The notes under the pieces were generated by a model that was not told where the DNA came from, made no database searches, and was given only the letters and a program-made list of their open reading frames with translations. From Glaciihabitans sp. INWT7 (GTDB taxonomy: Bacteria > Actinomycetota > Actinomycetes > Actinomycetales > Microbacteriaceae), in the NCBI RefSeq assembly GCF_014217685.1, contig NZ_CP043653.1:124001-188000 (forward strand): a stretch of DNA of 64,000 nt. The letters are read 5' to 3'. Positions 8,549-16,513 of this stretch are shown here, piece after piece; within the stretch, counting starts at the first letter, position 1, and the number at the start of each line of letters is the position of its first letter. The position numbers and the translations under genes were made by a program.

Positions 8549-9715
8549 TCAGGCGCCCCAGGACGCCTGCTGGCCGCCGACGCGGTCGGCGGCGATCCTC
8601 GCCTGGTATCCGGATGCCGCATAGGCGGCCATCGGATCGCCGGCGAGCCCGCGGGACTCGCGCCAGGCGGCGAGGTCGGCGCGCACGTCCGTGTAGAACG
8701 CGTCCATGAGGATGCCGTTGGCGCCGAGCACGTCGCCCGCGTCCTGCGCCGCGGTGAGCGCGACGGTGTCGACGAGCAGCGCGCGAGCGGTCATCTCCTG
8801 CACATTGAGCACGGAGCGGATCTGCCCGGGGATCTTGTCCTCGACGTTGTGGCACTGGTCGAGCATGAATGCGACGCCGGAGTCCGGCCCGTACCCACCG
8901 CCGCGGATCACCTCGTAGAGGATGCGGAACAGCTGGAACGGGTCTGCCGCCCCGACGATGAGATCGTCGTCGGCGTAGAACCGCGAGTTGAAGTCGAACG
9001 ATCCGAGCTTTCCGAGGCGCAGGAGCTGCACCACGATGAACTCGATGTTGGTGCCGGGCGCGTGGTGTCCGGTGTCGAGGCAGACCAGCGCGCGGTCCCC
9101 GAGTGCGGCGACCTGGGCGTAGGAGGTGCCCCAGTCCGGCACATCCGTGTGATAGAAAGCGGGCTCGAAGAACTTGTATTCGAGCACCATCCGCTGCGAA
9201 TCGCCGATGCGGGCATAGATGGCGGCGAGGGATTGCGCCAGGCGGTCCTGCCGGGCGCGCAGGTCTTGCTGCCCGGGGTAGTTGGTGCCGTCGGCGAGCC
9301 AGATCTTGAGGTCACGCGAGCCCGTGGCATCCATGATGTCGATGCACTCGAAGTGGTGGTCGATGGCCTTCTGGCGGATCTTCGGGTCCGAATGGGTCAG
9401 GGAACCGAACTTGTAGTCGTCGTCCTGGAAGGTGTTGGAGTTGACGGTGCCGAGAGCGACTCCGTGATCCGTGGCGAAGGAGCCGAGGGCGGCGTAGTCG
9501 TCGACCTTGTCCCACGGGATGTGCAGGGCGACCGAGGGGGACAGCGCGGTGTACTTGTTCACCTGGGCGGCATCCGCGATCTTCTCCTGGGGGGTGCGCG
9601 GGGTGCCGGGGGTGCCGAAGACCTTGAACCGGGTTCCGGAGTTTCCGAACGCCCAGGAGGGAAGCTCGATGGCCTGCTGGGCGAGCAGCGGTTCGATGTC
9701 GGAGAAGCTTGTCAT
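8549..9715 (-). CDS. rhaI: L-rhamnose isomerase (RhaI type)
   Basis: This 388-residue TIM-barrel isomerase converts L-rhamnose to L-rhamnulose in the cytoplasm. It resembles the Pseudomonas/actinobacterial RhaI group, not Escherichia coli RhaA. Recognisable segments are ELPSWAFGNSGTRFKVF at the N-terminus and the metal-site strands VLEYKFFEPAFYHTD, LVCLDTGHHAPGTNIE and GSFDFNSRFYADDDL, which supply the Glu, Asp and His ligands. Its start overlaps the mutarotase stop by 4 bp. It supplies the substrate of RhaB, encoded downstream. RhaI enzymes can have broad aldose specificity, so other sugars are possible. Confidence 0.9.
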   Translation of the reverse strand: MTSFSDIEPLLAQQAIELPSWAFGNSGTRFKVFGTPGTPRTPQEKIADAAQVNKYTALSPSVALHIPWDKVDDYAALGSFATDHGVALGTVNSNTFQDDDYKFGSLTHSDPKIRQKAIDHHFECIDIMDATGSRDLKIWLADGTNYPGQQDLRARQDRLAQSLAAIYARIGDSQRMVLEYKFFEPAFYHTDVPDWGTSYAQVAALGDRALVCLDTGHHAPGTNIEFIVVQLLRLGKLGSFDFNSRFYADDDLIVGAADPFQLFRILYEVIRGGGYGPDSGVAFMLDQCHNVEDKIPGQIRSVLNVQEMTARALLVDTVALTAAQDAGDVLGANGILMDAFYTDVRADLAAWRESRGLAGDPMAAYAASGYQARIAADRVGGQQASWGA

Positions 9716-10083
9716 GATCGGTTCCCGTTCTGGTTGACGCTGTTCGTGCGAAGACTGGTGAGCTGGTCGTCGAGGTTGAAGACCTCGTCGAGGTAGAGGA
9801 ATGCTTGGTCGGCAGGCACGTCGAGGTCGACGAAGTGCTCGGCCATCGCGGCCTGCCAGCGGGCGTTGACCGGAGCGGCCGCCATGCCGTCGAGATTGGC
9901 CTGCAGGTCTTCGGTCTCGAAATAGCCGATCACGAGGCCGTCGTCACGGAGAAAGATGGAGTAGTTGCGCCATCCGGTGTCGTGGAGGGCCTCGAGCATC
10001 TCCGCCCACACCGCGGCATGCGCCACCCGGTAGGCGTCGATGTGACCCAGCTTGACCTGCAGCTGGAAGCAGACCCGTCTCAT
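9712..10083 (-). CDS. rhaM: L-rhamnose mutarotase
   Basis: The 123-residue protein belongs to the RhaM/RhaU (YiiL) dimeric ferredoxin-like family that interconverts alpha and beta anomers of L-rhamnose. Typical segments are CFQLQVKLGHIDAYRVAHAA (with the catalytic His region), GWRNYSIFLRDDGLVIGYFE and NARWQAAMAEHF. The C-terminus is about 20 residues longer than in Escherichia coli and includes YLDEVFNLDD, which is common in actinobacterial members. ATG at 10081-10083 overlaps the upstream isomerase stop by 4 bp. The longer open frame upstream is a shadow. Confidence 0.88.
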   Translation of the reverse strand: MRRVCFQLQVKLGHIDAYRVAHAAVWAEMLEALHDTGWRNYSIFLRDDGLVIGYFETEDLQANLDGMAAAPVNARWQAAMAEHFVDLDVPADQAFLYLDEVFNLDDQLTSLRTNSVNQNGNRS

Positions 10084-11543
10084 CGCCAGCTCGGCAGACT
10101 CGCCATGTCGACATGGCGGTGTTCGATGCCGAGCAGCGAGGCGGCGGCGCGGATGTCTCCGGCACGATGCCCCACGCAGAGTGCCCAGTGGTGCCCGATG
10201 CCGGTCTGCGACCACTCGTCGACCCATTCGCCGGGGTCGCCTCCGAAGTCGACGCGCGAGGTCGTGTTGCCGATCGCAAGCAGCGGGCCGGGCACGACGG
10301 TGCCCTCGCTGGTGATGAAAGTGAAGCTGCCGTCGCGGTCCTGGCCGATGCCGAAGGTGGTGACCGGGCCCTGCTTCACATCGAACTCGACCGAGACGCC
10401 GTAGCCCCGCTTGCCGTGGTAGATCCCGAGGCCGCGGAGCAGCGGGTCCCGTTCGGAGACCGCGAGGTGGGCCGGACCGTCGTGGCCCATCTCCACCACA
10501 TTGTCGAAGAAGTTGAGTGCCTGGATCTCGGTGAACGATCCGCCGGCGCCGATGGTGTGGGCGGCCAGCATCGCGAGGCTGGTGCGCAGTTCGTACTCGC
10601 CGACGAAGGGGATGCCGCGGGCGGTGAGCAGGGAGGCGCCGAGGATCATTCCCGCGCCGAGTCGCTCGTGCTGCTCGCCCTGCAGGCCGCGGTGGTAGTA
10701 GGCGGCCGAGTCGAGGTCGAAGTCGTCGACGAGACGGTCGAGACCGACGGAGACCTTGGCACCCCAGGCGAAGTCCTCCTCCTTCACCGAGGGGTCGAGC
10801 GTGAACAGGGACTTCGCGAGCTCCATGCGATCCCGCACCTCGGCATCCGTCACCTCGGCGACCCGCACGCGCAGGTCGTCGAACTCGAGCACCTCCACGT
10901 GGGAGCCGAACTGGGTGGAGACGAGGGTGAGGTCGGTGGAGACGTCCAGCATGCCGGGATAGAGGTGGCCCATCAGGCCGTGGCGGGCATTGCGCAGTGT
11001 CGAGCGCACGCCGGCCGCATGCACCCACTGGTCGATGCGTGCCCAGGCCGACTCCTGCGTGAGGTGGCCGGACACCGAACGGAAGGGGATGCCCGCCCGG
11101 CGGAAAACGTTCGCCACCTCCGGCACCGGGCATTGGCCGCAGTAGGCCAGCCATTTGCCGGTGTCGAAGTTCGCGTGGTCCATCGCCTCGGTGGGCTGGA
11201 GGTCGATCACGAGCACCGGAGTCTTGGACCGCTGGGCGATCGGCAGCACCATAGACGACGTGAGGTACGTGGTGAGGAAGATGACGATGAGGTCGCAGTC
11301 GGCGACGCGCAGCTTCTCGGCGGCGACGTTTGCCTCCTGGGCGTCCGAGATGAATCCCACGTCGATGACCTCGGCGTCGAGATCATTGAAGCGGGATGTC
11401 ACATAGGCAGAGGACTGCTGCAGCTGCGGGAGCAGATCCGGAAACTGGGGCCAGTAGGCGGCGAGACCGCCGGCGACGAGGCCGATGCGGGTCTGGCGGC
11501 GCTTCTTCGGCGCGAGGGCCGGAGTGTTGGCGAGTGATGACAT
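10080..11543 (-). CDS. L-fucose/L-arabinose isomerase family protein
   Basis: The 487-residue protein belongs to the FucI/AraA-like isomerase superfamily. It starts IGLVAGGLAAYWPQFPDL, contains VIFLTTYLTSSMVLPIAQ in the N-terminal substrate lid, and shows the C-terminal metal and substrate segments GEYELRTSLAMLAAHTIGAG and TEIQALNFFDNVVEMGHDGP. It is the first enzyme after the binding-protein gene and overlaps the mutarotase by 4 bp. With RhaI also present the operon encodes two aldose-ketose isomerases, so it may widen the pathway to L-fucose, L-arabinose or another 6-deoxy sugar. The substrate cannot be settled from sequence. Confidence 0.82.
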   Translation of the reverse strand: MSSLANTPALAPKKRRQTRIGLVAGGLAAYWPQFPDLLPQLQQSSAYVTSRFNDLDAEVIDVGFISDAQEANVAAEKLRVADCDLIVIFLTTYLTSSMVLPIAQRSKTPVLVIDLQPTEAMDHANFDTGKWLAYCGQCPVPEVANVFRRAGIPFRSVSGHLTQESAWARIDQWVHAAGVRSTLRNARHGLMGHLYPGMLDVSTDLTLVSTQFGSHVEVLEFDDLRVRVAEVTDAEVRDRMELAKSLFTLDPSVKEEDFAWGAKVSVGLDRLVDDFDLDSAAYYHRGLQGEQHERLGAGMILGASLLTARGIPFVGEYELRTSLAMLAAHTIGAGGSFTEIQALNFFDNVVEMGHDGPAHLAVSERDPLLRGLGIYHGKRGYGVSVEFDVKQGPVTTFGIGQDRDGSFTFITSEGTVVPGPLLAIGNTTSRVDFGGDPGEWVDEWSQTGIGHHWALCVGHRAGDIRAAASLLGIEHRHVDMASLPSWR

Positions 11544-11570
11544 CTGCAGGACTTTCCGAAAGAGGGGAGA

Positions 11571-11603
11571 CGCTCTCCCGGGCCAGGTCGGCCCGGGAGA
11601 GCG
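11571..11603 (-). promoter_or_regulatory. Strong hairpin after the rhamnose binding-protein gene
   Basis: A perfect 14-bp GC-rich stem (CGCTCTCCCGGGCC / GGCCCGGGAGAGCG) with a 5-base loop lies just after the stop of the binding-protein gene and before the isomerase start. Such hairpins commonly protect or partly terminate the message so that the binding protein is made in excess over the downstream products. Confidence 0.65.
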
Positions 11604-11609
11604 AAGGGT

Positions 11610-12674
11610 TTAGAAGTTGTACTGATCGATGTTGTTGGCGTCGAACTCGGTCGGCGGGCCGACGATGACGGTGTTGTCAGCGCCCACCTTCAGGGTGCCG
11701 AGGTCGCCGGCCTTGAAGGTGTCGCCTTCCTTGCCGGTGATCGTGCCGGCGACGAGGGCCTTTGCGGCGTAGACCGCAGCGGTGCCGATCTTTGCCGGGT
11801 CCCAGAGCGCGAAGGCCTTGACGGTGCCGTCCTTCACGTACTCACGCATCTGGTTCGGAAGCCCGAGCCCGACGAGCGCGACCTTGCCCTTGTAGGAGGA
11901 GGTCGAGAGGTACCGAGCCGTCGCCGCGATGCCGACCGTCGTGGGTGAGATGATGCCCTTGAGGTTCGGGTAGGTAGAGAGCAGACCCTGCGCGACCTGG
12001 AACGAGGTCGTGTCGTCGTCGTTGCCGTAGACGGTCGCGACGAGGTTGATCTTCGCGTACTTCGGGTTCGACTTGAGATCGGCCTTCATGAACTCGATCC
12101 AGGCGTTCTGGTTCGTCGCGTTTGCCGTCGCCGAGAGGATGGCGATGTCACCCTCGTAGTTGATCTGCTCGGCGACCTGCTTCACCTCGATGAGTCCGAC
12201 ATCCTTGGACACCACCTGGTTGATGAAGAGGCTGCGGCAGTTCTTGGCGGTGTCGGAGTCGAAGGTGATGATCTTCGCGCCGCCGGCCTTGGCCTGGTTG
12301 AGCGCCGAGCAGACGGCGTTCGGGTCGTTGGCGGCGATCGCGATCACGTTGATCTTCTTCTGGGTGAGCGTGTTGATGTAGCTCACCTGGGAGGAGGCGC
12401 TCGCGGTGTTCGGTCCGACGACCGAGTAGTCGACCCCGCTGAGCGCGGCGGCGGCCTTCTTGCCTCCACCGAGCTCGACATCGGTGTACGGGTTGTTGAG
12501 CTGCTTTGGAACGAAGGCGATGCTGAATCCCTTGGAACTTCCGCCGGACGAGGCCGGGGTGCTACCGGCAGCACAGCCGGCGAGGGCCATGACCGCTGCC
12601 GTGGTGAGAGCGGAGACCGCAAGGACCCGACGAGCCGTCACTGATCGGCCCTCCTTCAGATGAAATAACTTCAT
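11610..12674 (-). CDS. rhaS: Rhamnose ABC transporter, substrate-binding lipoprotein
   Basis: This is a periplasmic-binding-protein fold lipoprotein of the CUT2 (RbsB-like) class. A signal peptide ends in the lipobox ALAGC, after which the Cys would be lipidated. The mature part shows IAFVPKQLNNPYTDVELGGG, INVIAIAANDPNAVCSALNQ and TVGIAATARYLSTSSYKGK, typical of rhamnose-binding RhaS. Two starts are possible: the ATG at 12674 behind AAAGGG, or a GTG at 12641 behind a perfect AAGGAGG that gives a tighter signal peptide (MTARRVLAV). I kept the longer form but the GTG is a strong rival. Gene order on the minus strand is rhaT-rhaP-rhaQ-rhaS. Confidence 0.9.
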   Translation of the reverse strand: MKLFHLKEGRSVTARRVLAVSALTTAAVMALAGCAAGSTPASSGGSSKGFSIAFVPKQLNNPYTDVELGGGKKAAAALSGVDYSVVGPNTASASSQVSYINTLTQKKINVIAIAANDPNAVCSALNQAKAGGAKIITFDSDTAKNCRSLFINQVVSKDVGLIEVKQVAEQINYEGDIAILSATANATNQNAWIEFMKADLKSNPKYAKINLVATVYGNDDDTTSFQVAQGLLSTYPNLKGIISPTTVGIAATARYLSTSSYKGKVALVGLGLPNQMREYVKDGTVKAFALWDPAKIGTAAVYAAKALVAGTITGKEGDTFKAGDLGTLKVGADNTVIVGPPTEFDANNIDQYNF

Positions 12675-12725
12675 TGTTTTCCCTTTCCTATGGAATCGTC
12701 GCCGGGTGCTCGGCGGACGAATTTT

Positions 12726-13778
12726 CTATGCGGCGGAGGTCTCCGCAAGGAGCGCGCGGCTGCGGCGTCTCTCGCCGGAGAGTCTCAGCCGGGCGCTCAC
12801 GCTCGGCGCGATCACCGAGAGCACGAGCAGCGATCCGGTGACGATGGTGAGCACCGTGTCGGGCAGGCCCGCGAGCTGCAGCGAGTAGTTGACGGTGCGG
12901 ATGATGAGCACGCCGGCGACCACACCGACGATGCCTCCCGATCCGCCGAAGATAGATACCCCGCCGAGCAGTACGGCGGCGACGACGCTCAGCTCCAGGC
13001 CGGTGACGCTGTCGCTCTGCGCACTCGAGTAGCGCAGCACCCAGAAGATGCCGGCGAAGGCGGAGATTCCGCCGCTCGCGACGTAGAGCCAGAACTTGGA
13101 GCGGTTCACCCGGATGCCGACGAACCGCGCCGCCTCCTTGCTGAAACCGAGGGCGAACAGTGCCCGACCGAACGGGGTGAAGTGCAGCAGCACGGCGAAC
13201 ACGATCACCACGATCGCGACGAAGATCATGAACGTCGGTATTCCGGTGCCGCCGATCGTCGAGGTGGCAAAGGCCGTGAGGTCGATCGGGAAATCAGCGA
13301 CCGCGTTGTCTCCGATCACGACGAGGGCGAGGCCGCGGAAGAGGGCGAGCGTTCCGATCGTCACCGCGAGGGAGGGCAGCCCGATCGCGGTGATCAGGAT
13401 GCCGTTGAACGCCCCGCACAGAAGTCCGACGATGATGCAGGCGACGAATACCCACCAGATGTTCCAGTGGGCGTCGTGGAACAGCACACCCATCACGGCG
13501 GCGGAGAGACCCGCCGTGCTCGCGACGGAGAGGTCGATCTCACCGGTGATGATGATCAGGGCCATCGGCATGGCCATCAGCAGGATCGGCACGGCGTCGA
13601 TGAGCAGGAAGCTCACCGTGGCCACCCCGGCGAAGTACGGCACGAAGACGCTGGCGATGACCACGATCAGCAGCAGGGCGTAGACGGTGTTGGCGTTGCG
13701 GCCGAGCAGCAGCCTGCGGGCTGCACCCCGGGCTTTCACCGGCCGGTCAACGGTGGTCTTGGATCGCGCGTCAGACAT
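12726..13778 (-). CDS. rhaQ: Rhamnose ABC transporter permease
   Basis: The 350-residue membrane protein of the CUT2 permease family (RbsC-like) has about ten hydrophobic segments and the signature region LIIITGEIDLSVASTAGLSA, followed by GLPSLAVTIGTLALFRGLAL and the C-terminal LLGGVSIFGGSGGIVGVVAG. It should form the transmembrane channel with the second permease next door. It overlaps that upstream permease by 8 bp. The long antisense open frames over this region are composition artefacts. Confidence 0.9.
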   Translation of the reverse strand: MSDARSKTTVDRPVKARGAARRLLLGRNANTVYALLLIVVIASVFVPYFAGVATVSFLLIDAVPILLMAMPMALIIITGEIDLSVASTAGLSAAVMGVLFHDAHWNIWWVFVACIIVGLLCGAFNGILITAIGLPSLAVTIGTLALFRGLALVVIGDNAVADFPIDLTAFATSTIGGTGIPTFMIFVAIVVIVFAVLLHFTPFGRALFALGFSKEAARFVGIRVNRSKFWLYVASGGISAFAGIFWVLRYSSAQSDSVTGLELSVVAAVLLGGVSIFGGSGGIVGVVAGVLIIRTVNYSLQLAGLPDTVLTIVTGSLLVLSVIAPSVSARLRLSGERRRSRALLAETSAA

Positions 13779-14802
13779 TTCGGGCCTCGCTCACTCGCAG
13801 TTTGCGGGCGGTTCGAACGGACAGGATGCGGTCGAGCAGGATCGCGGCGATGATCAGCACGCCGACGATCGCCTGCTGCCAGAACTTGCTGACATTGAGC
13901 GCGGCAAGGGCGCCGGTCATCGTGGTGAGGAGCACGGCGCCGATGGCGGCGCCGGTGACGGTGCCGCTGCCTCCGAAGATCGCGACGCCACCGACGACGA
14001 CCGCCGCCACGATCTGCAGCTCGAAACCGGTGCCGGTGTCGGCCCCGACCGAATTGAAGCGGGAAGCGTAGAGCACTCCGGCGAGGCCGGTGAGGGCACC
14101 GCTGGCGACGAATGCTCCGACGACCCGGCCGGTCACGTTGATGCCGAACAGGCGGGCGGCCTCGGTGTCGGATCCGATCGCGTAGAGGTCGCGTCCCGCC
14201 CGGGTGCCGAACATGAAGATCGCGGCGAGGATCACGACGATGAGCGCGGCGATGGCGAACAGCGGGATGCCCCAGAGGGTCTGCACCGACAGGTTGCCGA
14301 ATGCCTTCGGTTCATTGCCGATGAAGTACTGGGTGCTTCCCGCCCAGGCATTGTTGATGCCACGGAAGATGTAGAGCGTTCCGAGCGTGATCACGAGCGA
14401 TGGCACCCCCGCGATCGTGACCACCAGTCCGTTGATCGCTCCGAGCACCGCTCCGAGTACGACGCCGATCAGGAAGACGAGCGGGATGGGGATGCTGGGG
14501 AAGGCATGGAAAAGCGAGCCGGTGCCGAAGGCCGAGAGGCCGAGAATCGAACCGATCGACAGGTCGACGTTGTTGGTGATGACGACGATGGCGAGACCGA
14601 CGGCCATGATCACGAAGATCGTCGAGTTGAGCAGCAGGTCCTTGACCCCCTGCGCTGCAAGGAACCGGGGATTGACGACCGCCGTGACGATGATCAGCAC
14701 CGCGAGGGCGGCGAACACCGAGAACTCCCGGGAGACGAAGATGCGGCCGAGGGCGCGGCCGGCGGCGGGCCTCTCGATCGCAGGGGACAGCGTCTGGCTC
14801 AT
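13771..14802 (-). CDS. rhaP: Rhamnose ABC transporter permease
   Basis: This second CUT2 permease has 343 residues starting at the ATG at 14800-14802 (MSQTLSPAIERP), which overlaps the ATPase stop by 4 bp. The open frame continues upstream only as a shadow of the ATPase gene. The hydrophobic pattern and the segments GLAIVVITNNVDLSIGSILG, GVPSLVITLGTLYIFRGINN and VVVGGVAIFGGSGTVTGAAI match ribose/rhamnose-type permeases. It should pair with the 12726-13778 product. Confidence 0.9.
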   Translation of the reverse strand: MSQTLSPAIERPAAGRALGRIFVSREFSVFAALAVLIIVTAVVNPRFLAAQGVKDLLLNSTIFVIMAVGLAIVVITNNVDLSIGSILGLSAFGTGSLFHAFPSIPIPLVFLIGVVLGAVLGAINGLVVTIAGVPSLVITLGTLYIFRGINNAWAGSTQYFIGNEPKAFGNLSVQTLWGIPLFAIAALIVVILAAIFMFGTRAGRDLYAIGSDTEAARLFGINVTGRVVGAFVASGALTGLAGVLYASRFNSVGADTGTGFELQIVAAVVVGGVAIFGGSGTVTGAAIGAVLLTTMTGALAALNVSKFWQQAIVGVLIIAAILLDRILSVRTARKLRVSEARNV

Positions 14803-16319
14803 GCGGCACTCTCCGGTGATGCGCTTGCGGCGTGCAGGACTGCTTCGGCGGTGGCCTCGTCGCGGGAGAGGCGGGCCGAGATCCGCCCTTCGTGCATGAC
14901 GAGGATGGTGTCGGCCATTCCGAGCACCTCCGGCAGTTCCGACGAGATCATCAGCACCGCGATCCCCTGCACGGCGAGCTCGGAGATCAGGCGGTGCACT
15001 TCTGATTTGGTGCCGACGTCGATGCCGCGGGTGGGTTCGTCCACGATGAGGAGCCGGGGAGCCGTGGCAAGCCACTTCGCGATCACGACCTTCTGCTGGT
15101 TGCCCCCCGAGAGAGTCGCGACCGAGAGATCCTGGGATCCTGTCTTCACCTGCAGGCGGGCGCTCCACTCCTCGGCGACCCGACGCTCGTCCTTCGCATT
15201 GATCAGGCCGAACCGGGCGAGGGTCCTCCGCAGGGTGAGGGTCGCGTTGCGGGCGACCGAGAGGTCCATGACCAGGCCCTGCTTGCGGCGATCCTCCGGA
15301 ACGAAACCCATGCCCGCGTCGATGGCGGACTGCGGGGAGTGGGCGCGGACGGGCTTTCCCGACAGCAGTACCGTGCCGGTGTCGTAGCGGTCGATGCCGA
15401 ACACCGCTCTGGCGACCTCGGTACGTCCTGCTCCGACGAGTCCGGCGAGGGCGACGATCTCGCCGGCGCGCACATCGAAGCTGATGTCGCTGAAGACACC
15501 AGCCCGGGTCAGGTTCGTGACAGAGAGCACCGCCTCGCCGATGACGGCATCCTGCTTGGGGAAGAGCGTCGCGATGTCGCGCCCCACCATCTCCCGCACG
15601 AGGCCGTCGACGGTGATGTCCGGGGTGTCGTGGGTGGCGATGAACGCGCCATCGCGCATCACGGTGATGCGGTCGCAGAGGTCGAAGACCTCGTCGAAGC
15701 GGTGGGAGATGAAGAGGATCCCGGTGCCACGGTCGCGCAGGCTGCGGGCGACGGCGAACAGCCGCTCGACTTCGACGCCGCTCAGGGCAGCGGTCGGCTC
15801 ATCCATCACCAGGATCCGGGCGTCGAGAGAGATCGCCTTGGCGATCTCGATGATCTGCTGGTCGGCGATGGAGAGGCCCTCGGCGACCCGGTCGGGGTCG
15901 ACGGGCACGCCGAGTCGCGCGAAGAGCTCGCGGGCCTGTGATCGCATGCTCGCCCGGTCGATGAGGCCGAGACGTCCGCGCGGCTGACGCCCGATGAAGA
16001 TGTTCTCTGCGACGGTGAGATCGGGGAAGAGCGTCGGCTCCTGGTAGATCACGGAGATGCCGGCGGCCTTGCTGTCCGCGGGGGATTTGAAGCTGACTTC
16101 CACGCCATCGACCCGGAAGCGTCCGGAGTCTGGTTGGTGCACACCGGCGAGGATCTTCACCAGGGTGGACTTGCCCGCACCGTTCTCGCCGACGAGAGCG
16201 TGGATCTCGCCGTTGCGGATCTCGATGGTTCCGTCGCTGAGTGCGACCACGGCGCCGAAGGATTTCGTCGCGGAGGCGAGGGAGAGGGCGGGGGTAGCGC
16301 TATCGGGGCTCATCGTCAT
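14799..16319 (-). CDS. rhaT: Rhamnose ABC transporter, tandem ATP-binding protein
   Basis: This double-ATPase subunit of about 506 residues is of the RbsA class and energises the CUT2 rhamnose importer. The first domain has Walker A GENGAGKSTLVKIL, the signature LSIADQQIIEIAKAI and Walker B ILVMDEPTAAL. The second has the degenerate P-loop GLVGAGRTEVARAVFG, LSGGNQQKVVIAKWL and LLIVDEPTRGIDVG. I chose the ATG at 16317-16319: a GTG six codons upstream overlaps the GGAGGA that serves as its ribosome site. This is the first gene of the long minus-strand rhamnose operon, with promoter and operator-like sites in the 194-bp divergent gap. Confidence 0.92.
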   Translation of the reverse strand: MTMSPDSATPALSLASATKSFGAVVALSDGTIEIRNGEIHALVGENGAGKSTLVKILAGVHQPDSGRFRVDGVEVSFKSPADSKAAGISVIYQEPTLFPDLTVAENIFIGRQPRGRLGLIDRASMRSQARELFARLGVPVDPDRVAEGLSIADQQIIEIAKAISLDARILVMDEPTAALSGVEVERLFAVARSLRDRGTGILFISHRFDEVFDLCDRITVMRDGAFIATHDTPDITVDGLVREMVGRDIATLFPKQDAVIGEAVLSVTNLTRAGVFSDISFDVRAGEIVALAGLVGAGRTEVARAVFGIDRYDTGTVLLSGKPVRAHSPQSAIDAGMGFVPEDRRKQGLVMDLSVARNATLTLRRTLARFGLINAKDERRVAEEWSARLQVKTGSQDLSVATLSGGNQQKVVIAKWLATAPRLLIVDEPTRGIDVGTKSEVHRLISELAVQGIAVLMISSELPEVLGMADTILVMHEGRISARLSRDEATAEAVLHAASASPESAA

Positions 16320-16348
16320 TGACGGCTGATCCTCCACGGTGAGGTTTA

Positions 16349-16362
16349 TTGAATCGTTTTAA
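16349..16362. promoter_or_regulatory. LacI-type operator-like site 1 (rhamnose locus)
   Basis: TTGAATCGTTTTAA is a near-palindrome centred on CG (10 of 14 positions symmetrical). It shares TGAATCGTT..AA with a second site at 16417-16430. It lies downstream of the inferred transcription start of the rhaT operon, a position that would block elongation. The adjacent LacI regulator is the likely ligand. Confidence 0.55.
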
Positions 16363-16378
16363 GATCGGGACGGAATGC

Positions 16379-16408
16379 ACTCTATGGCGCGCGGTTCCCT
16401 CGCGTCAA
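16379..16408 (-). promoter_or_regulatory. Putative sigma70-type promoter of the rhamnose operon
   Basis: On the minus strand TTGACG (16403-16408) is followed after 18 bases by TAGAGT (16379-16384). Transcription would start near 16372, about 50 bases before the rhaT ATG. The two operator-like sites flank this promoter. Confidence 0.5.
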
Positions 16409-16416
16409 GCGTGATG

Positions 16417-16430
16417 GTGAATCGTTCCAA
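16417..16430. promoter_or_regulatory. LacI-type operator-like site 2 (rhamnose locus)
   Basis: GTGAATCGTTCCAA repeats the TGAATCGTT..AA core of the site at 16349-16362 in the same orientation, 68 bp away. It sits just upstream of the -35 element of the rhamnose operon promoter. Two sites at this spacing could allow looping. Confidence 0.5.
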
Positions 16431-16513
16431 AAACGTACCAACGCGAGACGGAATGCTGGCATCATGCAATGAGCGGCGCATCGCAGCACCGCACGGGAAC
16501 AGCGGAGAATCAC

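Noticed and set aside
12690-15387. Long plus-strand frames opposite the rhamnose permeases
   Set aside because: Acidic and His-rich shadow sequence without start context; the minus-strand permeases and ATPase explain the region.
1856-16319. Possible frameshifts at the many overlapping gene ends
   Set aside because: The overlaps are regular 4-bp ATGA or 8-bp couplings with complete protein families on both sides, so they are translational coupling and not frameshifts.
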